NCBI RefSeq assembly: GCF_040712315.1
Contig: NC_134017.1
Span: 79,427,987-79,491,986, forward strand
DNA from: Castanea sativa
Lineage: Eukaryota; Streptophyta; Magnoliopsida; Fagales; Fagaceae
Length of the DNA: 64,000 nucleotides
Direction of reading: 5' to 3'
The notes under the pieces: model-generated
Database searches by the model: none
Told to the model about the DNA's origin: nothing
The model's input: the letters and a program-made list of their open reading frames with translations, nothing else
Program-made: the position numbers and the translations under genes
In this document: in pieces, positions 22,844 to 33,380 of the stretch
How positions within the stretch are numbered: position 1 is the first letter of the stretch
Layout: each line of letters opens with the position of its first letter

Positions 22844-22870
22844 TAATGAAGTTAAGTAATGGATTCACTA

Positions 22871-23640
22871 TCAAATATATATATTTGTATATAGTCTTTG
22901 GGCCATAGAATTCACTCTAAGAAGTGCCTTCTTTTGAGTCATGATTCATGAACATTGGGGGAAATGGAGTAATGATGACACAAACATGTTCTTAGGGGTG
23001 CGAATAAATCCCGGCCCTTTTCTGTTTTGGCCACAAATTAATGAGAGTTTGATATTCATTGCCAATAGGTATTGATATGTATGACCCTTTATCTATACAA
23101 GCAAAACTGTTTTGCCGTTGACTTATTTATGGGATTAACTTTTATAATTTTTTGAAAAACCTTTTGTACATGGTCAGCTCATCAAATTTCCCAATTCAAA
23201 AAACCAAGAGATGGTTTCAATACTCATCATTGTATAAATGTAGAAAGATAGAAGTGATAGTGGTTGATTAAGTAATGGAGAAAAGTGAGGAGTTCATGTG
23301 AAAGTAATTGTTCAACACTTACAACATACTACCTTATTAAGTTTTGACAAAAGTTTTGATTGTAAAAATATTCATGTAGAAAAAGATGTCAAACAACTAA
23401 ATTGATTTGAAGGATTGATATTCCAGTTAATAAAACTATTAGCAATACTCACTTCATATCTTATCTTAAAAAGAAAAACAAAAAATTTATGATACACTTG
23501 ATGTCAATTAATGAAACTAGTAGTAATACTCAACTCCCTTTCTTACCTTAATTAATTAAGCGGAGCTAATAATTATATTAAACTAATCACAGAATCATGT
23601 GATGCATGAGAATAAATAATTATTTTGTAATTTTAATATA
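22871..23640. other. AT-rich intergenic DNA
   Basis: No gene seen. 22905-22985 is an inverted copy of 47905-47990 (TGAGTCATGATTCATGAACA against its near-complement), a short dispersed repeat of unknown origin. Confidence 0.5.
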
Positions 23641-23679
23641 ATACATAATTTATTCTCCCTAAAAATTAAACAATTGTTA

Positions 23680-24545
23680 TTCGGTCTCATTCGGTCCAAT
23701 TGAGTCTACTTTGGTCCCATTCAATCTAATTTGGTCTACTTCAATCCACTACGATCATATTTAGTCCAATTTGGTCCACCCAGTCAATTTTGGTCCCCTT
23801 TGGTCCATTTTTGACTAGTTGGGCCTTAAATTAAATCTTTTTGTAGGTTACCTTCTAAATTTTAGCTCAAAAAATCTTTTTTTTTTCTTAATTTTAAAGT
23901 ATGAAATTTTATTATATTTGGACTAAACTCTTTAGTTTTGATTTAAAAAATACATACAAAATAGACATTATAATTTAGAAATATGATCCCTAAAAAAGCA
24001 ATAAAAATGATAAAAATTCAAAAATCTTATTCGGTCCATTTTGTCCTCTTCGATCCACATTGGATCTGTTTGGTCTACGTTAGTCCTATTGGGTGCATTA
24101 GGTCTACATTGATCCTATGCTATCCACTTAAGTCTTATTCGGTCCACATTGGTCATATTCAATCCATTCAGTCCACCTTGGTTCTATTTAGTCCATATTA
24201 GTCCTATTCAGTCTACTCTATTCACTTCGGTCCTATTTAGTCAATATCAGTCCTATTTAGTCAATATCAGTCCTATTCAGTCCACTATGATCCTATCTGT
24301 TCCTATTCAGTCCATATATCCACTTTGGTCCTAATTTTTCCATTCGTTCTTATTCAGTCCATTTCGGTCTTATTCAGTCCATCTTATATCCATTCAGTCC
24401 TATCTTGTCCATTCAGTATACTTCGGTCCATTTGGTCCATTTTTATCCATTTCGTTCCATTTGGTCCATTTATTTATATCTCGGTCCATTTTGGTCTACT
24501 TCAATCCATTTTGGTCCACTTATGTCCATTTTTATGCACTTATAT
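23680..24545 (+). repeat. Degenerate ~10-bp-unit array, forward
   Basis: Long run of units such as TTCGGTCCAT, TTCAGTCCAC and TTCGGTCCTA, mostly spaced 10-11 bp. A block at 23680-23830 is separated from the main block (24025-24545) by ~190 bp of AT-rich sequence. ORFs across it are repeated S-V-H-F-G/P peptides caused by the repeat. Mirrored at 25395-25700. Confidence 0.85.
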
Positions 24546-24876
24546 ATAAGGAAAAGATATCATTGGGTTGACAGTTCCTATTCTAAATACAAATTTATTA
24601 AATATATATATATAGATCTTAAACTCGCAATATCTAAAATCTAAAGCATAACATTTATTTTTGTAACACTTTTGTTGAGCTACATTAAAGTAGCATTCCA
24701 GTCCATTTTGATCTAGCTAAATTTAAGTGAAAGTCTTTCTAAACTTTAAGGTTACAAATATACAAATCTAACCTTTAGGGCATTTACTCATTTGTTTTAA
24801 CATCATTACTTTTAAATCAATTGCATGAAGTTGATTATAATTTCAAGCAAAATAAATAAATAAATAAACAAACAAA

Positions 24877-24910
<34 letters not shown>

Positions 24911-25394
24911 TGTATATACGTATAAATTTTTTTTTTAAATCAATTATTCAAATTCTTCCCTATCAAAAAAAATTATTCAAATTCTTCAATCTATTAAAAG
25001 AGATTATTGTGATAATAAAAACTCATAACAAACTTATAATGAATATGTATAATTTATTTTCTAAATTTTGTTGTAGATAATTTGTTCTCCTTAAAAATTA
25101 AACAATTTCATAAAGTAATTTCCATCACTCTTTTTTTACAAATATATAATTTTCTAATTTTTGATTGATATTATTATTTTCTGAAATGGTCATATTCCTC
25201 TTAACTATTTTTTTATGCATTATATGTTTCTAATTTATATTGGTACAATTAAAATTTTTAAGTTTCAAAGTTATTATTCAAATTCTTATTCTCTTAAGGA
25301 TATTATTATGATAACCAAAAGTTATCATATAATTACAATTGATATTACTCAAATAATTAATAGTACTCTCAACCTAAACTTGTATTTCGTCATT
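24546..25394. other. AT-rich spacer between inverted arrays
   Basis: No gene. TTCTCC-TTAAAAATTAAACAATT near 25085 repeats, in direct orientation, the sequence bordering the forward array at 23655. A TA/TATG tract lies at 24876-24920. Confidence 0.5.
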
Positions 25395-25700
25395 CTTAAG
25401 TACGTATACCAAATTGGACCGAAGTGATCTAAAATAGACCAAATGGATTGAATAGACTGAAGTGGGCATAGATCGAAGTGGAATGAATTGACTGAATGGG
25501 CCAAATTAGACTGAAGTAGAATGAATAGACTAAATGGACTTTAATGGACCTAATAGACCGAATAGGACTAAATTGACCAAAGTAGACCGAATAGACCTAA
25601 TTGAATTGAAGCAGACTGAAATAGATTGAATTGGACCAAAATTGAACAAAGCAGGTTGAAGTAGACTGAATTGATGAAGTGGACCGAAATGGATCGAATG
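25395..25700 (-). repeat. Degenerate ~10-bp-unit array, inverted
   Basis: Units such as GACCGAATAG, GACTGAAGTG and GACCAAATGG are the reverse complement of the units in the 23.7-24.5 kb array, with the same 10-11 bp spacing. Confidence 0.85.
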
Positions 25701-26214
25701 CAATATGTTATTATCATAGCAAAGATTTTGTTTTGAAATAAATTCAAATTCTTACTTCCAAAATAATCAAGTATTAACTCAAACAAAATCAAATCAACCA
25801 ATACTATAAGAGAGAGATATACACTACTTGTAATGGGGAACTAAAAAAGATAGCACCAAAATGTATGAACCAAAAATAGGGTTATAAAAATCACAATAAT
25901 TCATCAATATAAAGTAGAGTTGCAAGAAAGAATCATAAATGGAGAGAGAGAGAGAGCAACCACTTTTTAAGAAAGAACGTGAGAGAAAATAATAAGAAAT
26001 TTATAGAAAATAATATGAGAAGAAAAAAAAAAGTAAAAAAAAAATTGTAATAAACACCAAATTATCTAAGTCATGTTATGTAATAAAATAAAATTATATT
26101 CTTCTATACTATCTTTATATATAATTCAATAGGATAACATCTATAAAATCAAAGAGAAGCAAAAGATAACAATTTAAAAATACAACTTAGTTCCAAATTT
26201 CAATAAATAAATAA

Positions 26215-26216
<2 letters not shown>

Positions 26217-26264
<48 letters not shown>

Positions 26265-26320
26265 ATAAACCTAGAGTAGAGATGCAAGATAAAAAATCCA
26301 CCAAAAAATGAAAAAAAAAT

Positions 26321-26371
<51 letters not shown>
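26217..26371. repeat. (AT)n and (GA)n microsatellites
   Basis: (AT)n at 26218-26263 and 26322-26341, then (GA)n at 26341-26371. Confidence 0.95.
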
Positions 26372-26373
<2 letters not shown>

Positions 26374-28086
26374 CCTTTTGTGTGTGACAAAACTATGTAT
26401 AAGAATCTCAGATGCTTATGTAAGTTGAAATCATAAAATATTATAACAAGGTAAAAAAATTAATTAATTAATTAAATTGTTTCCTTAGATATTGCAATAA
26501 CACAAGTAAGACAATGTATCACATGTATCACATATATGCAACTTTTCACAGCATATGGATTATAGCACAATTAAATATGGTAATGGAGTGGATTTAGCGA
26601 GTCTCCCTAATAATAAGGATATATGAGATTTATTTGGAATATGGAATTCTTAATTTTAGTTTTTTTAACAACAATTTTAGAATGGAAGATTAAATTCATA
26701 ACACCTAATCAAGAATATTAAAATAAAGTTTGCGTTTAAATTAACTAGTGAAAAAATTAAATATTTGTCAATTCACTCAAATAATATGATCATTTTTTTT
26801 TTTATAGATGCAATAGGATCATATTCTTAATTATAACAGGCTGTATTTCCTCTATTTTTAGTTAACCCAAACCGACTGGTATCTTAGTATGATGATAAAA
26901 AGCAATCATTATGAAACAAACGACGTAGGGTATCTATAAAAAAAAGCAAGCATAAACTTTTGCATTTAGTCACCGAGATTATGTATACTACCACTCTGTT
27001 TGTTTCGACATTAATATTTTCTGAAAAATTAATAACTTTTCACAAAACATTTTCTAAAAAATTATCACATTTTCCTATATTTAGTAGCAACCTTAAAATA
27101 AATTGAAAAATTATCACATTTTCCTATATTCATTCACATTTTCTGTCAATGAATATCCATCTTATAATTTAATAATAAAAGCCTTATCTCCACTGCCAAA
27201 TATTCCCTAAACTATTGGTTTTGGACAAAATAAAAGAATTGCTTCGTTGGGAAAATTATCCTTTACCCTTCATTGGCAAAATTCATTGCAGAAAACAAGC
27301 CTACCATTGTCCATTTTGTGAGAGGAAAAGAGTATAGTACCTTCTACTAAATCAGGAGAAAGAGCGAATATCATTGGAGCAAAAAAGAACATGGTCAGAG
27401 GCTAAGAGCCAATAACTGAGTCATTCCAAGTTGCAGAAAATCAATATGAAATATTACTATTTAACAACTCTAACTAGCAAATTTAACCACTATCTCCACT
27501 AATACTTGCCAACATTCACGCCATCTGCATTTTTACCCATTCCAGAGCCCTTTAAATTGTTTATTAACATTTTGATCTCCTACTGTCCTGCAGAGAAGGA
27601 AGAATAACTACATACTTTAGAAAAAGAGAAAAAAATATTGAGTCTCAATAGTTAAATCCAAAGATAAGACAAAGAAGTAAAACGGGGGAAAAAAGACATT
27701 GAAAAGAAATGCAGTGACAAAGGAAAATAAAGGAAGAACTTCTTAGCTAGTAATGCATTTTAATTCAACTAAATGCATAATATGACATGATCAAGTTGGC
27801 AGTAGCTAGTCTAAAAGATTAAATCCCATCTAATGGGTCCACCAGTCAATTCTTCTTCCTAAATATAAGCTTTAGGTTACGTCTATGATTATAGTCTACC
27901 TAACTGTTATCTTTGATTCTCCTTCAGTCCTTTTTATCTCTTTAGAACTAAATCAATCTGTCTTTTGCAGTAATGCTTCAACAGGTGCTTGTCACAAATG
28001 ATTGAAATATTTCAGTCCACTTTTGTTCATCATATCTTCAAGCAGAACCATGGTCTGGAGCAAGCACTCATGAATGCAAAATAATC
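26372..28086. other. AT-rich intergenic DNA
   Basis: No gene, RNA or element with defined ends was recognised. A short local duplication (AAATTATCACATTTTCCTAT) occurs at ~27060 and ~27107. Confidence 0.4.
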
Positions 28087-28102
28087 ATATATCACCTGAA
28101 TT

Positions 28103-28214
28103 TGTTTTTCTTTTTTTGGGTCCATTGGACCCATCCTAAGGGGTAAACCACTGATATATTACCCCACCAGTCAAAACCGTGTATTATGTCATCCAGGAGA
28201 ACTAGTAGGGGTTG
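28103..28214 (-). mobile_element. Short retroposon (SINE-like or truncated LINE)
   Basis: 112 bp flanked by a perfect 16-bp duplication, ATATATCACCTGAATT, at 28087-28102 and 28215-28230. It starts with a T-rich run, so the A-rich tail is on the minus strand. Contains the palindrome GGGTCCATTGGACCC. Long TSD plus A-tail implies target-primed retroposition. No RNA polymerase III boxes were confirmed. Confidence 0.75.
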
Positions 28215-28539
28215 ATATATCACCTGAATTGTAATCCATGTGAAAAAGCAAGCTAAAAAAGGAAACACAAAGTAGCTTTAATAACTCATTGAGATTCATC
28301 TTTTAGTATGAAAACCTTAATATGTTTTGAAGATCACTCCTAATCTTGGAAATTAGCTAGTTCCATGCAACCAGAATCTTTCTTGTTTTGGAAGTTCTCA
28401 CCAGCTTAGTATTTAGGACATCATTTGTTTTTTAGTTTCAAAATATTACCAATCATGCCAAATGGGCACAACCAAAGAAGAATGCAAGAGTAAACACCCA
28501 CGGAAATGCAAGGCATACTGATTCTTCCAAATATTTCAA

Positions 28540-28985
28540 AATGAAAATTAACATTTATCTTGTATACTTCTTGTCGGATAGGGTGCACCCTGTATCATTC
28601 ATTTATGATTTATGTCCTATAAATCACAAAGCTGACACAAGAGGCCAAGAAACTTCAGGGGAAAAAAGAAGAAAAGAAGCTAGAATTGACAATAGGACAC
28701 CGCATACAAGTTGAACTTCAGCCTTCAGGTTACAAATCAAGTTTTTATTTTCCATTGGTAGGTTAAAGTCAGTTTTGGGCACATAATCTCAGATTCAACC
28801 TGATTATTATGAAGGAAGGAAATTACATTTGAGTTTAGAGTTCATTCGCAGGTGCAAACTAAACTCATAACAAGAAGTCAAGATTTTTATTTTTTTTTGG
28901 TAAGGTACACACACATCCAATGGGTCTTGAACCCATAGCCTCACCCTTCACCAAGAACTTAGAAGAGAAGGCACATGATGAGTCA
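28540..28985. repeat. Segmental duplication block, copy 1
   Basis: Matches 57380-57860 in the same orientation (GACACAAGAGGC, AACTTCAGCCTTCAGGTTAC, CACCCTTCACCAAGAACTTA). The second copy has an extra retroposon at 57551-57653. Non-coding; both copies lie upstream of NLR relics. Confidence 0.82.
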
Positions 28986-29240
28986 AGTTTATATAAATAT
29001 TTTTTTTAAAAATGTTAAAAGCAATTATAAAAAAATTGGAAAAAAAAAAAAGGATAATAACGTGGACGCTGATATGGCTCAACTGGATCGCAGTAACATT
29101 AAATGTTACGCTTAAGGTTTTAGTAATATATAAATTATTATTATTGTTTGTTTGAGTTTGACAAAAGTTAACTTAGAATTTATTAAAATAACCTACTGCA
29201 TAGGAGGATAAGGTTTAAGATTTTAGCTAGGTGGTTTCAT

Positions 29241-29372
29241 ATGGGTGCAGCTTAAGTCTAGTGTTCTACTGCACTGAACGCGTTGTGATTGTGACACGTG
29301 TTCATTTTTAGACACATGTCACAATCGGTGTGGATCCAATGTCACTGGCCACTAGACCTAAGCCGCAACCAT
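29241..29372. mobile_element. Foldback MITE, 132 bp
   Basis: ATGGGTGCAGCTTAAGTCTA on the left is complementary to the right end AGACCTAAGCCGCAACCAT. An inner pair, GTGATTGTGACACGTGT and ACACATGTCACAATC, extends the hairpin. It sits immediately left of the (TA)n tract that holds the pararetroviral element. Confidence 0.75.
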
Positions 29373-29386
29373 TTTGTATCCTATTC

Positions 29387-29391
<5 letters not shown>

Positions 29392-29436
<45 letters not shown>
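29392..29436. repeat. (TA)n tract, left flank of the pararetroviral element
   Basis: About 22 TA units ending exactly where the 564-bp terminal repeat starts. A shorter TA run follows the right terminal repeat (37020-37036), so the element lies within one original TA microsatellite. Confidence 0.92.
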
Positions 29437-29439
<3 letters not shown>

Positions 29440-29688
29440 CATATTGATCCTGCTAGATGATGTTTGCCGACAATACTTTCCTGACAATAATGACCCATTG
29501 TTGACTATTCCAAGGCTCAAGACAAAATTATTCTGCTGATACTTTTGGCACTACCAACCATCCCACTTTCGGTCTCAAAAGCCGATTTGATTCCTTCCGG
29601 ATATTACGCTCCCATTGCCCCTCACGGGTCCTGATGTGAATAGTAAAATGTCATTATTTACTTTGTACTGTTTACTACTTTATTCACT

Positions 29689-29696
29689 TATATAAG
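29689..29696 (+). promoter_or_regulatory. TATA box of the pararetroviral promoter
   Basis: TATATAAG, preceded by CACT and followed by a G run. Transcription would start ~30 nt downstream, near 29720. The same box is at 36708-36715 in the right repeat and at 63574-63581 in the related repeat. Confidence 0.7.
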
Positions 29697-29903
29697 GGGG
29701 GTTGTCCCTTATTGCTAAACTCAGAATCTTTTTCTAGGATTTCCCTTAGAACTCTCTCTAGGACCTCCTTAGATCAAGATATCTCACTACAAAGCTTGTA
29801 ACTAGGAACCAGGACTAGCTTTCAAGCCTTGTACTATTTACCCAACCTGTTGATCACTGTAATCTTGTTGCTACTACTACTGTAAGTACTTTGATGTATA
29901 TTC

Positions 29904-29909
29904 AATAAA
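29904..29909 (+). terminator. Poly(A) signal AATAAA
   Basis: Lies ~215 nt after the TATA box in each repeat (also 36923-36928). A genome-length RNA starting in the left repeat and ending in the right one would be terminally redundant by about 200 nt, as in caulimovirids. Confidence 0.65.
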
Positions 29910-30062
29910 CAACTGCTGTTTTCAATATTTTGAATTATTTTGATATACAACTGCTTGGCCGGTTCTACCGCCTTACTTTCAATTATTATTTACTTTGAAT
30001 TAATCCATATATCTGCTATCTGTTGTGCTTCCGCCTTCTGCGCTGTCGTCCTTCCCCCTTTA

Positions 30063-30074
30063 TGGTATCAGAGC
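30063..30074 (+). other. Initiator-Met tRNA primer binding site
   Basis: TGGTATCAGAGC, the standard plant iMet primer site for minus-strand DNA synthesis. It lies 62 bp inside the left repeat's end, not directly against it. Confidence 0.85.
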
Positions 30075-30346
30075 CATTCTTTCCTTGGCCGATAGTGTTG
30101 TTGTGTCTTTCATCTTCTGTCCGTGTCTACCTGACCTTGTGATACTTTGTTGTTGTGTCGATCTCACCGTCGTTGGCGCCACCGCCATTGTAAAAAGTCC
30201 CAGATCCGAACAGTAAGGCCCGTGAAGCCAGGAGAGCGTGAGGGCGTGAGAGGAATAGGGTTGATGTCCGGTATGTGTTACGAAATGCAACGATTGTGAG
30301 AAAAACATAATAATTGAGTGTTATAACTAAGTTAAATATTGATAGG

Positions 30347-31078
30347 ATGTGGAGATCCGACTCCTCTGTTAGCTCTAGGACTGGTTGTCCTCCTGATATT
30401 GTAAATGAAGAAGACCTCACTGTTGGAGAAAGTGAGTACCCAGATTTTAGAAAATGGAATATTCCTAAAGTTTCTACTAAATCTGTTTACGATCTTAATT
30501 GGACTGAAAAAAGTATTTTCTCTGAATATAGAGCTCGAACTGTTGAACAAACTTTTTCTATTTCTAGAACTCATGAAAAATGTTGTTTATTTTCCAAGAA
30601 AAATATTAACGAGTTTTTGTCCAAGAAAAATCTTAAATATTTACACATTGGTTTGGTCCAAGTTGCTGTTAAACCTTTAACTAGAAAAGGAATTGATGCT
30701 TCTGTGCTTATGTGCTTACGTGATGCTAGATTTAAGAAATTTAATGATAGCATTCTTGGCATGATTACTGCTTCTTTGTATGATGGTCCTGTTTATTTTG
30801 ATTGTTATCCTGATCTTGCTCTTGCTCTTGATGATCCTAATATTATTAAAGCTTTAACTTTGAATATATTGACTTCTGGTTATGATATGGATGATGGTAG
30901 TAGACCTTTTACTCTTATTTACCGAATTTTTTATAGATTGCTTGATTCCCAGCTAACTCCTCGGTCTAGAGGACGTGATCCTGCTGGAAAAACTATGTTG
31001 ATTCAATGTTCCACACCTGATGCTAAGATCCAAGTCCCTAAAATGATTCAATGGCAAGATATTACTCTTCCCAAATAA
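30347..31078 (+). pseudogene. Movement protein region (30K superfamily)
   Basis: Starts at ATG 30347 (MWRSDSSV), the first in-frame ATG after the ~630-nt leader, and ends at TAA 31076-31078. The middle matches the 30K-superfamily movement protein core of caulimovirids: a hydrophobic strand, the conserved Asp in LMCLRDARF (about 30709-30735), then GMITASLYDGPVYF and a final beta-rich block near LTLNILTSGYDM. Movement proteins carry virions or nucleoprotein through plasmodesmata. The downstream frame is the same (both are phase 2), so the TAA separates what looks like one continuous reading frame; it may be a nonsense mutation. Marked pseudogene because of this and the other breaks. Confidence 0.78.
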
Positions 31079-32149
31079 TGGACTTTGGAACAAGTTGCAC
31101 CACCTGTTAAACCTGTTTTTGATGAACTTGATCTTACCAAAATTGCACAATATTCTGATGGAACTGTTAAAATATTTTTTGATGATACCAAATGTTTTCC
31201 TGCTCACAAACCTTTGAGAATCAATGAAGGAAGAAAGTCCTTTGTTGGATCTGAAAGTATTGTTAAAAGAAATGCTGATGTTGACGAAATTTTGAAAAAG
31301 AATTTTGAACCACTTGATTTAAAGCTAAAAGGAGTTGCTAGCAACAATTCCCAAGTTAGCAATACTTATTATTCAACTAAACCCGAATTTCTTCCAAAAG
31401 ATGACCAAGAAGAAGAAGAAGATGCAAAATCTGAAGCTCCTTCTGGATCTGATTTTCCACCTATTGAAACTCCTCCTCCTTTTAAACATTTGCGTGTGAT
31501 AAATTTGATGGATATGGATGTTGAAACCCCTGCTTTTCAAATTGATATGGTTGCTTTAAGTAATGAATTCTTTTCTAAAGCAAACCGTGATAAAAGAAAG
31601 TATTACCAAAGTACTTTTGCTCAGTCTGAGAAAGACAGAATCAAAAGGAAATGGAGAGAAAAAATGAATTTGTTAAAACAACATATTTTGTTTTTTGATT
31701 ATCTTGAGAATTATTATGTTTCAAGAAATGAGGTTCATACCAATTACTTGAACGTAATAAAAAAATCTGCTTTTGTTAAACATGATAAAACTGTTGTTAA
31801 ATCCAGTCATCCACCTCTTGAAACTGTTTTGATTACTTGCAAAAGTGATAAAGAAAGCACTGAGGTGAAAGCCTCCCCTTTCAAAATTGCTGATGATAAA
31901 ACTCCTGTTTCTGCTATTATTGAACAAAACAATTTTACTAATGAATCTTTGCATATTATTGGTCAACAGCTTGACCGTATTGAAGAAAAAATTGATGAAA
32001 AACCTTCTATTTCAAAACCTGAGAAACCTTTGATTGATTTACCCAGTCAAAGAAAAAATGTTGATTTTAAAACTTCTCAGAGTAAGACTTTTGATTTAGT
32101 TAATTCCCAAGGATCAACTGTTGAAAAGATTGAAAAAAATGCTTGCTGA
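31079..32149 (+). pseudogene. Polyprotein region between movement protein and capsid
   Basis: Open for ~356 codons in the same frame as the movement protein, directly after its TAA. Early residues (VAPPVKPVFDELDLTKIA) look like the C-terminal part of a movement protein domain. The rest is rich in Lys, Glu and Ser, with an acidic patch DDQEEEEDAKSEAP (~31400) and a segment of alternating charge (~31980-32010), and has no domain I recognise. It ends at TGA 32147-32149 because of a one-base phase change in an A7 run (32132-32139): the next region is open in phase 0 and overlaps this one by 29 nt. Confidence 0.6.
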
Positions 32150-33263
32150 TTTAAAAGTTAAAACCGAGCAAACTTCTACTTCTAGAAGCGCTGCTTGTGC
32201 TATTTCAAGAAATGAGAAAGAAGTTGTTTCTGATGCCGACACAAATTCTGACTCATTATCTTCAAAATTTTCTAAAAATGTTTTTGATGATGACATAAGT
32301 TTACCAGAAATTAAAAGATTTGTTGGAAAACCCAACCTCGCATCTTTTACAAAAAATTGGTATACTAAACCTACTCCTCCTGATGTACAGTTTGAAGAAA
32401 GATCTTCTCAAACTCAATTTTCTGTTTCTGCTGATAAACTTTATGAATGGAATATTGATGGTTTGTCTGAACAAGAAATTATTAACAAAATGGCTCACAT
32501 GTCTATGGTTGGTATTGCATACATAAATAACCATGACAGTCTTGATCATCCTGATATTGTTGATTTGCTTGCATCTGGTTTTACTGGTTGTCTTCGCGGA
32601 TGGTGGGATTCACATCTTACAGAAGAATCCAAAGAATCTATTAAACATGCTGTTAAAAGAGATACTGATGGTATGCCTATTTTTTATCAAAATATTAACC
32701 GTGGTGTTCCTGATGGTGTTAATACTTTGGTTTACACCATTCTTAAACACTTTGTTGGTACTCCTTCCAATATTTCATCTCGAATTTCTGATTATTTAAA
32801 TAATTTGAGATGTCCTACTATGTCTGATTACAGATGGTACCAAGATGTATTTACTTCCAGAGTCATGCTCAGAAAGGACTCTACGAAGCCTTATTGGAAA
32901 GAGAATTTTATTGACGGTCTGCCTCCTATTTTTGCTCATAAGGTAAAAAATGAATTAATTGGTAAAAATGATTCTATTGACTTTGATAATTTAACCTATG
33001 GTGATATTTTCAGCACTATTAAGAAAATTGGAATTAGTATGTGCAATGATGAAAAATGGTTAAAACAACAGTTAAAAGATAAAAAGAAAGCTAAATATGA
33101 AATGGGTAATTTCTGTGAACAATATGGTTTACCTCCTATTGCCCCTTCCAGGCAAAAAGGAAAAAGTAAACATGATAAGGTTTACAAAAGTTATTCCCAT
33201 AAAAAGTATAAAAGACACAGAACCCACTTTGTTAAACCCAATGATTTTTATGCTAAAAACTAA
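32121..33263 (+). pseudogene. Capsid (coat protein) region
   Basis: About 380 codons open in phase 0, ending at TAA 33261-33263. The centre (LYEWNIDGLSEQEIINKM, then LLASGFTGCLRGWW) follows the capsid pattern of caulimovirids and retroelement Gag, where a conserved W/L-rich helical core ends in GxLRxWW. A basic Lys/Arg/His-rich tail (~33140-33250) leads into the zinc knuckle. The frame continues past the TAA without change, so the stop lies inside the capsid/knuckle module. No defined start is expected if this was part of a polyprotein. Confidence 0.72.
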
Positions 33264-33308
33264 TCTACTTTTCGAAAACATGATAAACAGAGATCAGGTA
33301 AAGGTAAG

Positions 33309-33350
33309 TGCTTTAACTGTGGCAAATTTGGCCATTTCAGTAAAGATTGT
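33309..33350 (+). other. CCHC zinc knuckle of the pararetroviral capsid
   Basis: Encodes CFNCGKFGHFSKDC, a perfect CX2CX4HX4C nucleic-acid-binding knuckle, in the same frame as the capsid region before the TAA at 33261 and the protease ORF after it. Confidence 0.92.
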
Positions 33351-33380
33351 ACCCAAAAGCCTGATAAGTTAAAAAATAAG

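Larger units (their letters stand above)
16180..22870 (+). mobile_element. L1-type LINE with RNase H tail, degenerate
   Basis: Plus-strand non-LTR retrotransposon in the usual plant L1 order: ORF1 (DUF4283-like, CCHC), endonuclease, RT, zf-RVT and RNase H. Minus the ~1-kb inserted solo LTR it spans ~5.7 kb, close to full length. Several in-frame stops and frameshifts make it inactive. Exact 5' and 3' ends and a TSD were not determined; the last coding stop is at 22841-22843. Confidence 0.88.
29437..30000 (+). repeat. Left 564-bp terminal repeat
   Basis: Begins AAGCATATTGATCC right after the TA tract, ends TTACTTTGAAT. Contains TATA box, putative transcription start, and poly(A) signal, so it behaves as a promoter/terminator unit. 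About 98-99% identical to 36456-37019 by eye. Confidence 0.93.

Noticed and set aside
24025..24549. Protein-coding ORFs with repeated S-V-H-F peptides
   Set aside because: They are translations of the ten-base repeat in several frames.
23680..25700. CRISPR-like or centromeric satellite array
   Set aside because: Units are ~10 bp and degenerate, with no spacer structure, and the DNA is a plant nuclear sequence. The array is far too short for a centromere satellite.
29330..29539. Membrane-like ORFs with poly-Ile/Tyr
   Set aside because: Produced by translating the (TA)n tract in either direction.
32125..32149. Possible programmed -1 ribosomal frameshift at the A7 run between two viral ORFs
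   Set aside because: The run contains a slippery-looking A AAA AAT in frame, but the downstream ORF is in the +1 phase relative to the upstream one, so a -1 slip leads to a different frame. A one-base indel in a homopolymer is simpler.
33261..33263. Programmed stop-codon readthrough in the capsid region
   Set aside because: The bases after the TAA do not match known readthrough contexts such as CARYYA, and a similar stop lies at 31076. Treated as decay unless siblings conserve it.
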